A DNA stretch of 64,000 nucleotides from Sorangium cellulosum (GTDB lineage Bacteria > Myxococcota_A > Polyangia > Polyangiales > Polyangiaceae): the NCBI RefSeq assembly GCF_002950945.1, contig NZ_CP012673.1:6075001-6139000 (forward strand), written 5' to 3'. Shown here piece by piece: positions 42,841 to 52,121 of this stretch. The notes below the pieces were generated by a model, which was not told the origin of the DNA, did no database searches, and saw only the letters and a program-made list of their open reading frames with translations. Positions within the stretch are counted from its first letter, which is position 1; every line of letters starts with the position of its first letter. Both the position numbers and the translations under genes were made by a program.

Positions 42841-43056
42841 CCGCGCGCCCTGGGCTCCGCTCCGAGGACAGGCTGGAAAGCGGCCCGGTGCGGGTTGCGT
42901 CCGGGCCGGCGCGGCGCGCTCGTCAGGATCGCGCGGCCCGAAAAGGCTCTCCTCTCCGCGGCATCCGTGCAACACCTCGGCGCGCCGCGAGCCGCGCCCC
43001 CGCGCCCCCGCGCGCCGGGCCGCGGCGAGAGGCGCGCACAACGTTGGAGATGCCCA

Positions 43057-44622
43057 GTGAAACACCGTGAAGCTCCGGCCCGGGCCGATGTCGTCATCGT
43101 CGGCGCGGGCCACAACGGTCTCGTGGCTGCCGTCCTCCTCGCCCGCCGCGGGCTCGACGTGGTGGTGCTCGAAGAGAAGGACGTCGTCGGCGGCGCGGCC
43201 AAGACCGAGCACCCCTTCGCCAGGGCGCCGGGGCTCGGCGTCTCGAGCGGCGCCTACCTGCTCGGGCTCGCCCCGCCCGAGCTGCTCCGCGACCTCGGCG
43301 TCGTGTTGCCCCTGAGGCGGCGCGATCCGCATTACTTCCTCCCGACGACCGACCGGCGCTACCTGCTCTTCGGCTCGGATCACGCCGCGATGAAGCGGCA
43401 GTTCCTCGACTTCTTCTCCGAGCAGGACTGGGAGGCGAACAGCGCCCTCCAGGCCGAGCTCGCCGCGCTGCGGGACGACATCGCCCCGACCTGGCTCGAG
43501 GAGCCGCTCTCCATCGAGGAGACCGCGGAGCGCTACGTGCGGCCCGCCCTGCGGCAGACGTTCGTGGCGCTCTGCCGGGGCACGATCTCCGACTACCTCG
43601 CGCGGTTCCGCTGGAAGAGCGACCTCCTCCAGGCGATGTACGCCGCGACCGACGCGTTCTCGGGGCTCGCGGGCGGCTTCGACACGCCCGGCACCGGGAT
43701 GAACTTCCTCGTCCACAACATGTGCCGCCTCCCCGGCGGGGACGGGACGTGGATGATCGTCGAGGGCGGGATGGGCACGGTCACCCGCCTGTTCGCCGAG
43801 CGGGCCAGGGCCGAGGGAGCGACGATCGTCACCGGCGCCCGCGTCGCGCAGATCGAGTCGTCCGGGGGCGCCGTCGCCGGCGTGCTCCTCGAGGACGGGA
43901 CGCACATCGCGGCGCGGGCGGTCGTCTCGAACGCCGACCCGTTCCGCACCCGCGCGCTCGCCGGCGAGGCGGCCATCGGTCCGGCGCTGTCGCAGCGGCT
44001 CGACGCGCTCGCGAAGGACGGCTCGACGCTCAAGGTCAACATGGCCCTGACCGGCCTGCCCCGGTTCACGTGCCTGCCGGAGGACCGGGGGCAGTTCGGG
44101 CCGACGATCCACCTCCTGCCCGACGAGGACGTCGTGATGGACGCGCTGCGGCAGGCCCACCGCGACGCCATGAGCGGCCGCCTGCCGGAGTTCCCGGCGA
44201 TCGAGTGGTACTTCCACACGCCGATCGATCCGAGCCTGCGCGACGCGGAGGGCCACCACAACGCCGCGCTGTTCGTGCAGTGGGTCCCCTACGCGCTCGA
44301 GGGCGGCGCGTCGTGGGCCGAGGCCGCGCCGCGCTACGTGAAGCACCTGCTCTCGATCTGCGATCGCTTCGCGCCGGGGATGTCGGATCTCGTGCTGGAC
44401 ACGTTCACGCTGGCCCCGCCGGACATCGAGCGGCACTTCGGGATCACGCGGGGGCACATCCACCACATCGACAACGGCTTCGGCTTCGCGGATCGTGTGC
44501 CCTACCGGTTCGGGCTCGCCGGGCTCTACTCGTGCAGCGCCGGCACACACCCGGCCGGGTCGGTGATCGGCGCCGCGGGGCACAACGCGGCCAGGGCCGC
44601 GCTCGCCGATCTGGGGAAGTGA
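43057..44622 (+). CDS. FAD-dependent oxidoreductase, PYROXD2/phytoene-desaturase-like
   Basis: This 521-aa protein starts at GTG 43057 with GGAGA six nt upstream. The N-terminal dinucleotide-binding motif is VVIVGAGHNGLVAAVLLARRG, followed by VLEEKDVVGGAAKTE. Internal segments LVHNMCRLPGGDGTWMIVEGGMG and a C-terminal LYSCSAGTHPAGSVIGAAGHNAA match the phytoene dehydrogenase/PYROXD2 superfamily. No carotenoid genes are adjacent, so a carotenoid role should not be assumed. The physiological substrate is unknown. Confidence 0.88.
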   Translation: MKHREAPARADVVIVGAGHNGLVAAVLLARRGLDVVVLEEKDVVGGAAKTEHPFARAPGLGVSSGAYLLGLAPPELLRDLGVVLPLRRRDPHYFLPTTDRRYLLFGSDHAAMKRQFLDFFSEQDWEANSALQAELAALRDDIAPTWLEEPLSIEETAERYVRPALRQTFVALCRGTISDYLARFRWKSDLLQAMYAATDAFSGLAGGFDTPGTGMNFLVHNMCRLPGGDGTWMIVEGGMGTVTRLFAERARAEGATIVTGARVAQIESSGGAVAGVLLEDGTHIAARAVVSNADPFRTRALAGEAAIGPALSQRLDALAKDGSTLKVNMALTGLPRFTCLPEDRGQFGPTIHLLPDEDVVMDALRQAHRDAMSGRLPEFPAIEWYFHTPIDPSLRDAEGHHNAALFVQWVPYALEGGASWAEAAPRYVKHLLSICDRFAPGMSDLVLDTFTLAPPDIERHFGITRGHIHHIDNGFGFADRVPYRFGLAGLYSCSAGTHPAGSVIGAAGHNAARAALADLGK

Positions 44623-44775
44623 TCCGCGCGGCGCGCCCGCGAGCGCTCCCGGTCCGCTGTCGCCATCACGTCACGCAGGCCGCGGCGCCCTGCCGTCGGG
44701 CGCCGCGGGCACCCAGGTGCCCGTTGGAGGATCGTCGATCGCTGCGCTTGCGTGCGTGACGAGGCGCGAATGGCA

Positions 44776-45240
44776 CTACCCGCCGATGCCCGGACCGCCG
44801 CCGTCGCCCGAACCGCCGCCGGCGCCCGGATCACCGGCCCCAGGGCCACCGCCCGCACCGGGACCACCGCCACCCGTACCTGGACCGCCGCCGTCGCCCA
44901 GACCGCCGCCGTTGCCCGGACCGCCGCCGTTACCCAGACCGCCGCCGTTGCCCGGACCGCCGCCGTCGCCCGGACCGCCGCCGTCCCCAGCGCCTGGGCC
45001 TGGGCCCGCGGGTCCCTGCTCACCGTCGCTCCGCCCGCCGGCTCCCTGCTCCCCACCCTCATGACTGCTGACGCCGTTGCTGCCGTTCTGTCCGCCAGGG
45101 GGCGGGTCCGAGGGCGGGCTCGGAGGCGGGAGGTCCGACGGCGATGGATCGCCGACACATGCGGCGCCGACGAGCGCCGAGAGGAGCAAAGGCAGCGGCA
45201 GGAGCAGCTTCCGCAGGCGCGTGGAGGACGTCGAACGCAT
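44776..45240 (-). CDS. Gly-rich repeat lipoprotein
   Basis: This 154-aa protein starts at ATG 45240. It has a signal peptide (RKLLLPLPLLLSALVGAACVGD, lipobox GAAC), a short Pro/Ser segment, and a ~85-residue low-complexity C-terminus made of GGGPGNGGG/GGGLGDGGG-type 6-9 aa repeats. The DNA there is a corresponding degenerate 18-nt repeat. Similar Gly-rich surface lipoproteins are frequent in Polyangiales. No function can be assigned. The repeat tract is prone to length variation. Confidence 0.72.
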   Translation of the reverse strand: MRSTSSTRLRKLLLPLPLLLSALVGAACVGDPSPSDLPPPSPPSDPPPGGQNGSNGVSSHEGGEQGAGGRSDGEQGPAGPGPGAGDGGGPGDGGGPGNGGGLGNGGGPGNGGGLGDGGGPGTGGGGPGAGGGPGAGDPGAGGGSGDGGGPGIGG

Positions 45241-45476
45241 CGTTGCACCGTTCCTTCCGTGGGTTCCGTTTCCGGACCACATGGAGCGGGGACTGTCCCG
45301 TGACCAGTGCCCCGAGCACCCGAAGCGTGCATCCGGCGCTCGGCATCGCAGGATCGGATGCAGCGCGGGCGGACTGACGCTCTCCGGCCGAGGCGCAGAT
45401 CCCGTCGCCTTGGTTCACGATCCCTCGCGCGCCCCCTCGACGCACGAACCCCCCCGGTTCGCCCTTGGCCGCGCGA

Positions 45477-46388
45477 TCACGCAGGCGCGTGCACGACACG
45501 CCCCTGCGTCGTCACCACGGCGCACTCGAGCGGCGCGCCGGCGTCCACGCCGACCCGCGCGCCCGGCCACACCACGCACCCGCGGAGCGCCCCGGCCCCC
45601 TCGATCCGCGCTCCCGCGCCGACGACGCTGCCCGCCACGTCCACGCCCTCGGCCACGGACGCCCCCGGGCCCACGTAGCTCCGCAGCGCGCGCTGCGACA
45701 GCCAGCGCGCGCTCGCCGCGAGGTAGGCGGCGAGCGTGCCGATGTCGTGCCACGCGGCGGGCGCCGCGGACGTCGCGAGCGCGCGCCCTTCGCGCAGCCA
45801 CGGCAGGTAGACGTCCCCGACCATGCAGCCGCGCGGCGGCAGCCGCCGCCTGAGCGGCTCGCCGACCACGTGCACGCCCACGAAATCGCCGCCCGCGACC
45901 TCCTCGCCGAAGCGCTCGCCGCGCAGCCGGACGAGCTCGCCCCGCGCGCCGACGCCCACCGTCCCCTCCCCGGCCGGTCGCGGCGCGACCGCGAGCGTCG
46001 CGGCGGCCCCGCGCCGGCGGTGCGCCGCGCAGAGCGCCCCCACGTCGAGGTCGATCAGGATGTCGCCGTTCCAGAGGACCACGTCCCCGTCGCCGAGCGC
46101 GCCCGCCGCGTTCGCGAGGCCCCCGGCGGTGCCGAAGGGCTCCGGCTCGTACAGGACATGGACCGGCACCGGGAACGCCGCGAGCAGGTCGCGCGAGAAG
46201 CGCTCGGCGAGGTGAGACTTGTTCAGCGCGATGCGCCGGACGCCGCCCGCGGCGAGCTGCTCGGCGATGTGCGCGACGAGCGGGCGATCCCCGAGCCACA
46301 GGAGCGGCTTCGGCAGCTCGTCCGTGAGCGGGCGGAGCCGGGTCCCGAGCCCGGCCGCGAGGATCATGGCAGCGGCCATGTGCGCCAT
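45477..46388 (-). CDS. Sugar-phosphate nucleotidyltransferase
   Basis: This 303-aa protein begins MAHMAAAMILAAGLGTRLRPLTDELPKPLL, the nucleotide-binding signature GxGTRLRPLT plus PKPL, and contains VVLWNGDILIDLDVGAL (metal-binding Asp) and a C-terminal hexapeptide-like beta-helix (YVGPGASVAEGVDVAGSVVGAGARIEGAG). This matches mannose-1-phosphate guanylyltransferase/glucose-1-phosphate thymidylyltransferase-type enzymes, including MurNAc-1-P uridylyltransferase MurU. ATG 46388 has GGAG 8 nt upstream. The precise sugar is undetermined. Confidence 0.87.
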   Translation of the reverse strand: MAHMAAAMILAAGLGTRLRPLTDELPKPLLWLGDRPLVAHIAEQLAAGGVRRIALNKSHLAERFSRDLLAAFPVPVHVLYEPEPFGTAGGLANAAGALGDGDVVLWNGDILIDLDVGALCAAHRRRGAAATLAVAPRPAGEGTVGVGARGELVRLRGERFGEEVAGGDFVGVHVVGEPLRRRLPPRGCMVGDVYLPWLREGRALATSAAPAAWHDIGTLAAYLAASARWLSQRALRSYVGPGASVAEGVDVAGSVVGAGARIEGAGALRGCVVWPGARVGVDAGAPLECAVVTTQGRVVHAPA

Positions 46389-46431
46389 GATCGCCGCTCC
46401 GCGGGGATCATCCAAGAAATCGAGGCGGCGC

Positions 46432-48060
46432 TCACTCGCCCCGCTCGAGCAGCTCCCGCGTCGCGCGCTCGAGCAGGTCGTGCGCCGACGCGTCGTCCTT
46501 CTCGAGGCGCGCGACGCCGATGCGGATGTTCATCCGGGCGGGCATCGACGGGATGCGCCGGACGCGGTGCTGGCGCACCTTCTCGCCCAGCACCTTCGCG
46601 AACGCGAACGCGCGCGTCCGGCCGATCCCGGGGCAGACGATGGCGAGGATGTCGCGGCGGTAACGCCCGAGCAGCCCGCCCTCCGGCACGTAGATCCGGA
46701 CGACCCGCGCGAGGTCGCCGAGGATGCGCTCGACCCGAGCCCGACCGTGCTTCTCCTCGATCCCCTGGAGGCCCTCCACGCCGAGCAGCAGCAAGGACAG
46801 CCGCTGGGTGCCCTGCTCCTTGGCGCGCTGGACCTCCTTCTTCAGGAAGGCCCGGAGCCGCTCCTCGTGAACGACCGCGGCCAGGTCGTCGTCGCGACGC
46901 CGCGCGTCTGCGGTCTTCAGCGCAGCGTCCGCGGCCTTCGGCCCGGCGTCCGCGGCCTTCGGCCCGGCGTCCGCGGCCTTCGGACCGGCGTCCGCGGGCC
47001 TCGGTGCGCCGTCCGCGGCCTTCGGACCGGCGTCCGCGGCCTTCGGTGCGCCGTCCGGCGCCGCCGGGATGCGGCGAGGGCGCTCGTCGAGCTCGATCCC
47101 GCGGCGCGACGAGGGCGGAGGCATGGTCGAGGGGCCGGGGGCCGGCGGGGGCGTCGACGGGGCGACGGCGCCGAGGGCCTCGGCCAGCAGGGAGACCGCG
47201 GTGGTCGCGCGCTCGAACCGGTCCTTCGGATCGAGCGCCGTCGCCTGCTGGAACCAGGCGTCGAAGGCGGGCGGCAGCTTGACGCCGCGCCGCCGCGCGG
47301 CGCGCGCGCTCGGCGGCTCGGGCAGGCCGCCCGTCATCCGCTGGAGCAGCGCGAAGATCGACGGCGAGACCCTCGCCTCGGTCAGCCAGTAGGCGCTGCC
47401 CACGAGCAGCGTGAACGCGACGTGGCCGAGCGCATGGATGTCGGCCTTCGGACCGATCGCGCCGTCGCCGCGGATCTGCTCGGGGGCCATGTAGAGCGGC
47501 GTGCCGACCAGCGCCGTGCGCTCCGCCATGCTGCTGTGCGCCGCGATCTTCGCCAGGCCGAAGTCGAGGATCTTGACGCACGGCGAGCCGTCGTCGCGCC
47601 TCGTCACGAACAGGTTCTCCGGCTTGAGGTCCCGGTGGACGATGCCCGCCGCGTGGGTCTTGTCGAGCGCGCGCGCGACATGGGACAGGTAGAGCACCAC
47701 CTCCCCCGCCGGCAGCGGTCCGCGGCGCGCCGAGAGGCTCGCGAGCTCCTCGCCCTGGAGGAGATCCATGACGAGGAAGGGCATGCCGGAGTCGGCGTCG
47801 ATGCCGGCGTCCGAGACGGGGACGATGTGATCGCTCTCGATCCCGCCGGTGATCTTCGCCTCCTGGGTGAACCGGACGCGCATCGCGGGGTCCTGGATGG
47901 ATCCCGGGAGCATCACCTTGAGCGCGCGGCGGCGGTCCGTGACCTCGTCCACGACCTCGTACACCGCGCCCATGCCGCCCGCCTTGATGCTGCGGACGAC
48001 GCGGTATCGCCCGTGGAACAGCGCGTCGGGCGTGAACGGTGCGAGGGTCGGCGGGGCCAT
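46432..48060 (-). CDS. Ser/Thr protein kinase with C-terminal degenerate GGDEF domain
   Basis: This is a 542-aa cytosolic protein. The Hanks-type kinase domain (19-295) has the glycine loop IKAGGMGAVYEV, Lys48 in RRALKVM, HRDLKPEN with Asp144, ILDFGLAK and GTPLYMAPEQ, so it looks active. A Pro-rich then hexapeptide-repeat linker follows (GPKAAD-type repeats, 337-386). The last ~140 residues (400-542) align by pattern to a GGDEF domain, with GRY-RRDIL at 465-472 replacing GRxGGDEF and LLGVEGLQGIEEKHG replacing the metal-binding strand. The domain cannot be a cyclase and is presumably a binding or docking module. Confidence 0.9.
   Translation of the reverse strand: MAPPTLAPFTPDALFHGRYRVVRSIKAGGMGAVYEVVDEVTDRRRALKVMLPGSIQDPAMRVRFTQEAKITGGIESDHIVPVSDAGIDADSGMPFLVMDLLQGEELASLSARRGPLPAGEVVLYLSHVARALDKTHAAGIVHRDLKPENLFVTRRDDGSPCVKILDFGLAKIAAHSSMAERTALVGTPLYMAPEQIRGDGAIGPKADIHALGHVAFTLLVGSAYWLTEARVSPSIFALLQRMTGGLPEPPSARAARRRGVKLPPAFDAWFQQATALDPKDRFERATTAVSLLAEALGAVAPSTPPPAPGPSTMPPPSSRRGIELDERPRRIPAAPDGAPKAADAGPKAADGAPRPADAGPKAADAGPKAADAGPKAADAALKTADARRRDDDLAAVVHEERLRAFLKKEVQRAKEQGTQRLSLLLLGVEGLQGIEEKHGRARVERILGDLARVVRIYVPEGGLLGRYRRDILAIVCPGIGRTRAFAFAKVLGEKVRQHRVRRIPSMPARMNIRIGVARLEKDDASAHDLLERATRELLERGE
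46903..47052 (-). repeat. In-gene 18-bp tandem repeat encoding GPKAAD-type hexapeptides
   Basis: About eight imperfect 18-nt units code the Ala/Pro/Lys linker between the kinase and the GGDEF-like domain. The period is a multiple of three, so length changes would keep the frame. Confidence 0.75.
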
Positions 48061-48413
48061 CGAAGATGATCGGGCCACGAGAGGATAGATCGGACCGGGC
48101 CGGAGCCGGTCACCCTTTGCGCTGGAGGGCGGGCGGCGTCGGACGCCGCGAGGGCCGCGGACAGCGAGTCGGACGCCGCGAGCGTCACGTTGGACACCGC
48201 GAGGGCCGCGGGCGCCGGGTGGCGCGTTCGCTCGTGGGGCGAACCGTATCCGGCACCGCAGCGGGACGGCAGCCTCCGCCCGCTTGCGCTTGCGTCTTGG
48301 GCGCGATCCGTCGCGTGGTGCGGCCGCTCCGCGGCGGCGATTCGCCGCTCCTCCTGGGGCCGGGCGCGGCGGAAAATTCGACGTCCCCCGCGGTCGCGTG
48401 GTAGCTCCGCCGT
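48061..48413. promoter_or_regulatory. Divergent region kinase / lipoprotein with short repeats
   Basis: This 353-nt gap between divergent starts contains a cluster of related segments (gtcggacgccgcgag and variants at about 48138-48210, spaced 30 and 21 nt apart) and a perfect 8-bp palindrome around gcggcgtc/gacgccgc. Promoters for both genes should lie here. The repeats could be protein-binding sites or decayed minisatellite. Confidence 0.45.
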
Positions 48414-49070
48414 GTGGGTTCGCACGCGCTCGCCGTCCTCTCCGCCGTGAGGCGGAGCTCCGCCTCCTGGGCCGCGGCCGGGTTGCTCGGCCTCGGCGTC
48501 GCAAGCCTCGCCGCGCAGGGCTGCGGCACCGACGCCGTCGGCGTCGAAGCCTGCCGGCAGATCGAGCAGGCGCGGTGCGAGGCCGCGGCCGCGTGCGGCT
48601 TCGACGAGGCGCAGGTGAAGACCTGCTCCGAGTTCTACTGGGACCAGTGCCTGCACGGCATCCAGCACGCCGTTGATTACGACGAGGAGAACACTTCCCA
48701 GCCCGCGGAGGATCCCGCGAGCGTGGACGTCGACGAGTGCGTCGCCGCGGTCCAGGCGACGCGCGACTGTGCCGGCTCCGGGGTCGCTTCGATGGCCGGG
48801 TGTTCCGCTGCGCCGCTCGCGCCGGGCGAGGATAGCGGGATCACCCCGTGTAAGGTGATCGAGGAGCGAGCCCATGCGCTCGCGGAGTGCAGCTTCGTCG
48901 TCCAGCCGCCCGCGCCGGATGGCGCGGGCGGCGGCGACGGCGCGGGCACCAGCGGCGGTGATGCCGGCGGCGCGGGCGGCGGCGGCGCGAGCGGCGACGG
49001 CGCGAGCGGCAGCGGCGGTGATGCCGGCGGCGGCGGCGCGGGCGGCGACGGGGGCTCCGCTGGCTCGTAG
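48414..49070 (+). CDS. Exported Cys-containing, Gly-rich protein
   Basis: This 218-aa protein starts at GTG. It has a signal peptide (WAAAGLLGLGVASLAAQGC, possible lipid-modified Cys ~37 with an imperfect lipobox) and an eight-to-ten-Cys globular region (ACRQIEQARCEAAAACGFDEAQ, TCSEFYWDQCLHG). It ends in a ~60-residue Gly/Ala/Ser/Asp low-complexity tail. Cys spacing like this recurs in myxobacterial secreted proteins of unknown function. It faces the Hsp70 operon convergently. Confidence 0.72.
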   Translation: MGSHALAVLSAVRRSSASWAAAGLLGLGVASLAAQGCGTDAVGVEACRQIEQARCEAAAACGFDEAQVKTCSEFYWDQCLHGIQHAVDYDEENTSQPAEDPASVDVDECVAAVQATRDCAGSGVASMAGCSAAPLAPGEDSGITPCKVIEERAHALAECSFVVQPPAPDGAGGGDGAGTSGGDAGGAGGGGASGDGASGSGGDAGGGGAGGDGGSAGS

Positions 49071-49119
49071 AGAGCGCCCACATCGCACGTCTCCTCAAGA
49101 ACCTCCCCAGAGTCGCCCG

Positions 49120-49299
49120 TTTCAATGCTTGAGGCGGCCCACTCGGCTCCCGAGTCGCCCGCTTCAACGCTTGCGACGCCCTTCCGGCGACCCGAGCCGG
49201 CGCCTTCAACGCTTGCGATCGCCTCCTCGGCCGCCGAGCGGACCGCTTCAACGCTTGAAACGGCCCACTCGGCTCCCGAGTCGCCCGCTGCAACGTTTG
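49120..49299. repeat. 42-bp tandem repeat array between convergent genes
   Basis: Four contiguous 42-nt units each open with cttcaacgcttg or a close variant, at 49120, 49162, 49204 and 49246, with a fifth partial start at 49288. Units 1 and 4 are nearly identical. Most units hold a central hairpin (ACTCGG/CCGAGT in units 1 and 4, CTCGG/CCGAG in unit 3). The array sits just past the Hsp70 stop and the lipoprotein stop, where it could act in transcription termination. Nothing else is seen in 49071-49354. Confidence 0.8.
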
Positions 49300-49354
49300 C
49301 ATCAAGCCTTGCAACGCCCGGGGCCCCGCCGCCCGGCCCCGCCTTGGCGCCACT

Positions 49355-51087
<1,733 letters not shown>

Positions 51088-51091
<4 letters not shown>

Positions 51092-51774
51092 GATCCTCCG
51101 CCTCCGCCTTGCCCCGCCCCCTCAAGATCCGCCGCAACCTCGCGGAGATGCTGCGCCTCCGCCCCGGCCCCCACGACGAGCGGCGCGCCCGACGCGACGA
51201 CGTCGGCCTCGCGCACGAGCCGGCCGCGCGCGGCGTACCCGGGGCGGATCACGTCCACGACCACACCTTCGGGCTCCGCGTCCCGCGGCGGCCTCACCTC
51301 GACGACGCGATGCACCTCCGGATCCACGGCGACGCCGACGCGCCGATCGACGGTCACGCCGCAGCCTTCGAGCGCGGCGACGAGCTGCGCCCGCAGCACA
51401 CGCAGCCCCTCGGCGAGCGCGCCGAGCTCCGGATCCGGCTCCGCGCGCCGGCGAAACGGCCAGAAGCCGGCCCGCTCGACCCGCGCGCGCCGCTCGACCA
51501 TCGCCGACGCCTGCGCGACCGCGCGGTCGATCGCGTCGGCTACCGGCAGGATCACGCCCAGCCAGGAGAGCTCCTCGGCCGGCCGCGGCGCGCCGCCCGC
51601 GTCGCGCGCGCTCTCCGCGGCGCGCGCGAGCGCCGTCACCTGCTCCAGGCACGACTCCGCCGCAGCCTGCGCCGCGACGGCCGCACGCCCCTGGCGGCGC
51701 ACCTCCCGGACGAGCTCGGTGAGGCGCGCGCCGATGTCCTCGGGGGGCGCGCCGGCGGGGGTCTCTTCCATCAT
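51088..51774 (-). CDS. GrpE-like nucleotide-exchange factor
   Basis: This is a 228-aa protein. The N-terminal half is helical (DIGARLTELVREVRRQGRAAVAAQAAAESCLEQV). The C-terminal half has the GrpE beta-domain pattern GVTVDRRVGVAVDPEVHRVVEV...GVVVDVIRPGYAARGRLVREADVVAS, corresponding to the region that contacts the Hsp70 ATPase domain. The ATG overlaps the J-protein stop (TGATG; a GTG three nt earlier is an alternative), and its own stop overlaps the Hsp70 start. It is divergent from housekeeping GrpE, and dedicated service to the adjacent Hsp70 is inferred. Confidence 0.82.
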
Positions 51775-52121
51775 CACGCCTTCCTTTCCTGGGGGACGCG
51801 GAGCGCGTCGACGTCGAGCTGGGCCGCGAGGGCGCGGAGCACCACCAGCGCGAGCGCGCCCGGCGGCAGCGGATCCGGAGGCGCCGGGAGCGATGGCGGA
51901 GGCACGGCCGGCGCCGCGCGCAGCAGGAGCTCCCGCGCGCGACGGCCGGGATCCGAGAGCAGCTCGTACGCCTCGCGCACCCGCCGGAACCCCTCGGGGT
52001 CGAGGTCCGGCGGGTGCGCGATCACCGCGCGCCGGTACGCCCGCTTGACGGCCGCGGCGTCGTCGTCCGGCCGCACGCCCAGCGTGTCGTGGGCCTGGAG
52101 GAAGAGATCGATCACGCTCAT
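51774..52121 (-). CDS. Minimal J-domain co-chaperone with variant HPPD motif
   Basis: This 115-aa protein has an N-terminal J-domain (DTLGVRPDDDAAAVKRAYRRAVIAHPPDLDPEGFRRVREAYELLSD, ~11-58) in which the invariant HPD tripeptide reads HPPD at 36-39. A Pro-rich linker and one C-terminal helix follow; there are no Gly/Phe or zinc-finger regions. J-domains stimulate Hsp70 ATPase through HPD, so the insertion could alter that contact. Both ends overlap neighbours by 4 nt, tying it to the solenoid protein and GrpE genes. Confidence 0.85.
   Translation of the reverse strand: MSVIDLFLQAHDTLGVRPDDDAAAVKRAYRRAVIAHPPDLDPEGFRRVREAYELLSDPGRRARELLLRAAPAVPPPSLPAPPDPLPPGALALVVLRALAAQLDVDALRVPQERKA

Noticed and set aside
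43057..44622. Carotenoid desaturase
   Set aside because: Only superfamily-level similarity is visible and no phytoene synthase or cyclase genes are nearby; PYROXD2-like is the safer call.
49120..49299. CRISPR array
   Set aside because: Units are contiguous 42-mers with near-identical units 1 and 4, not constant repeats with unique spacers, and no cas genes are present.
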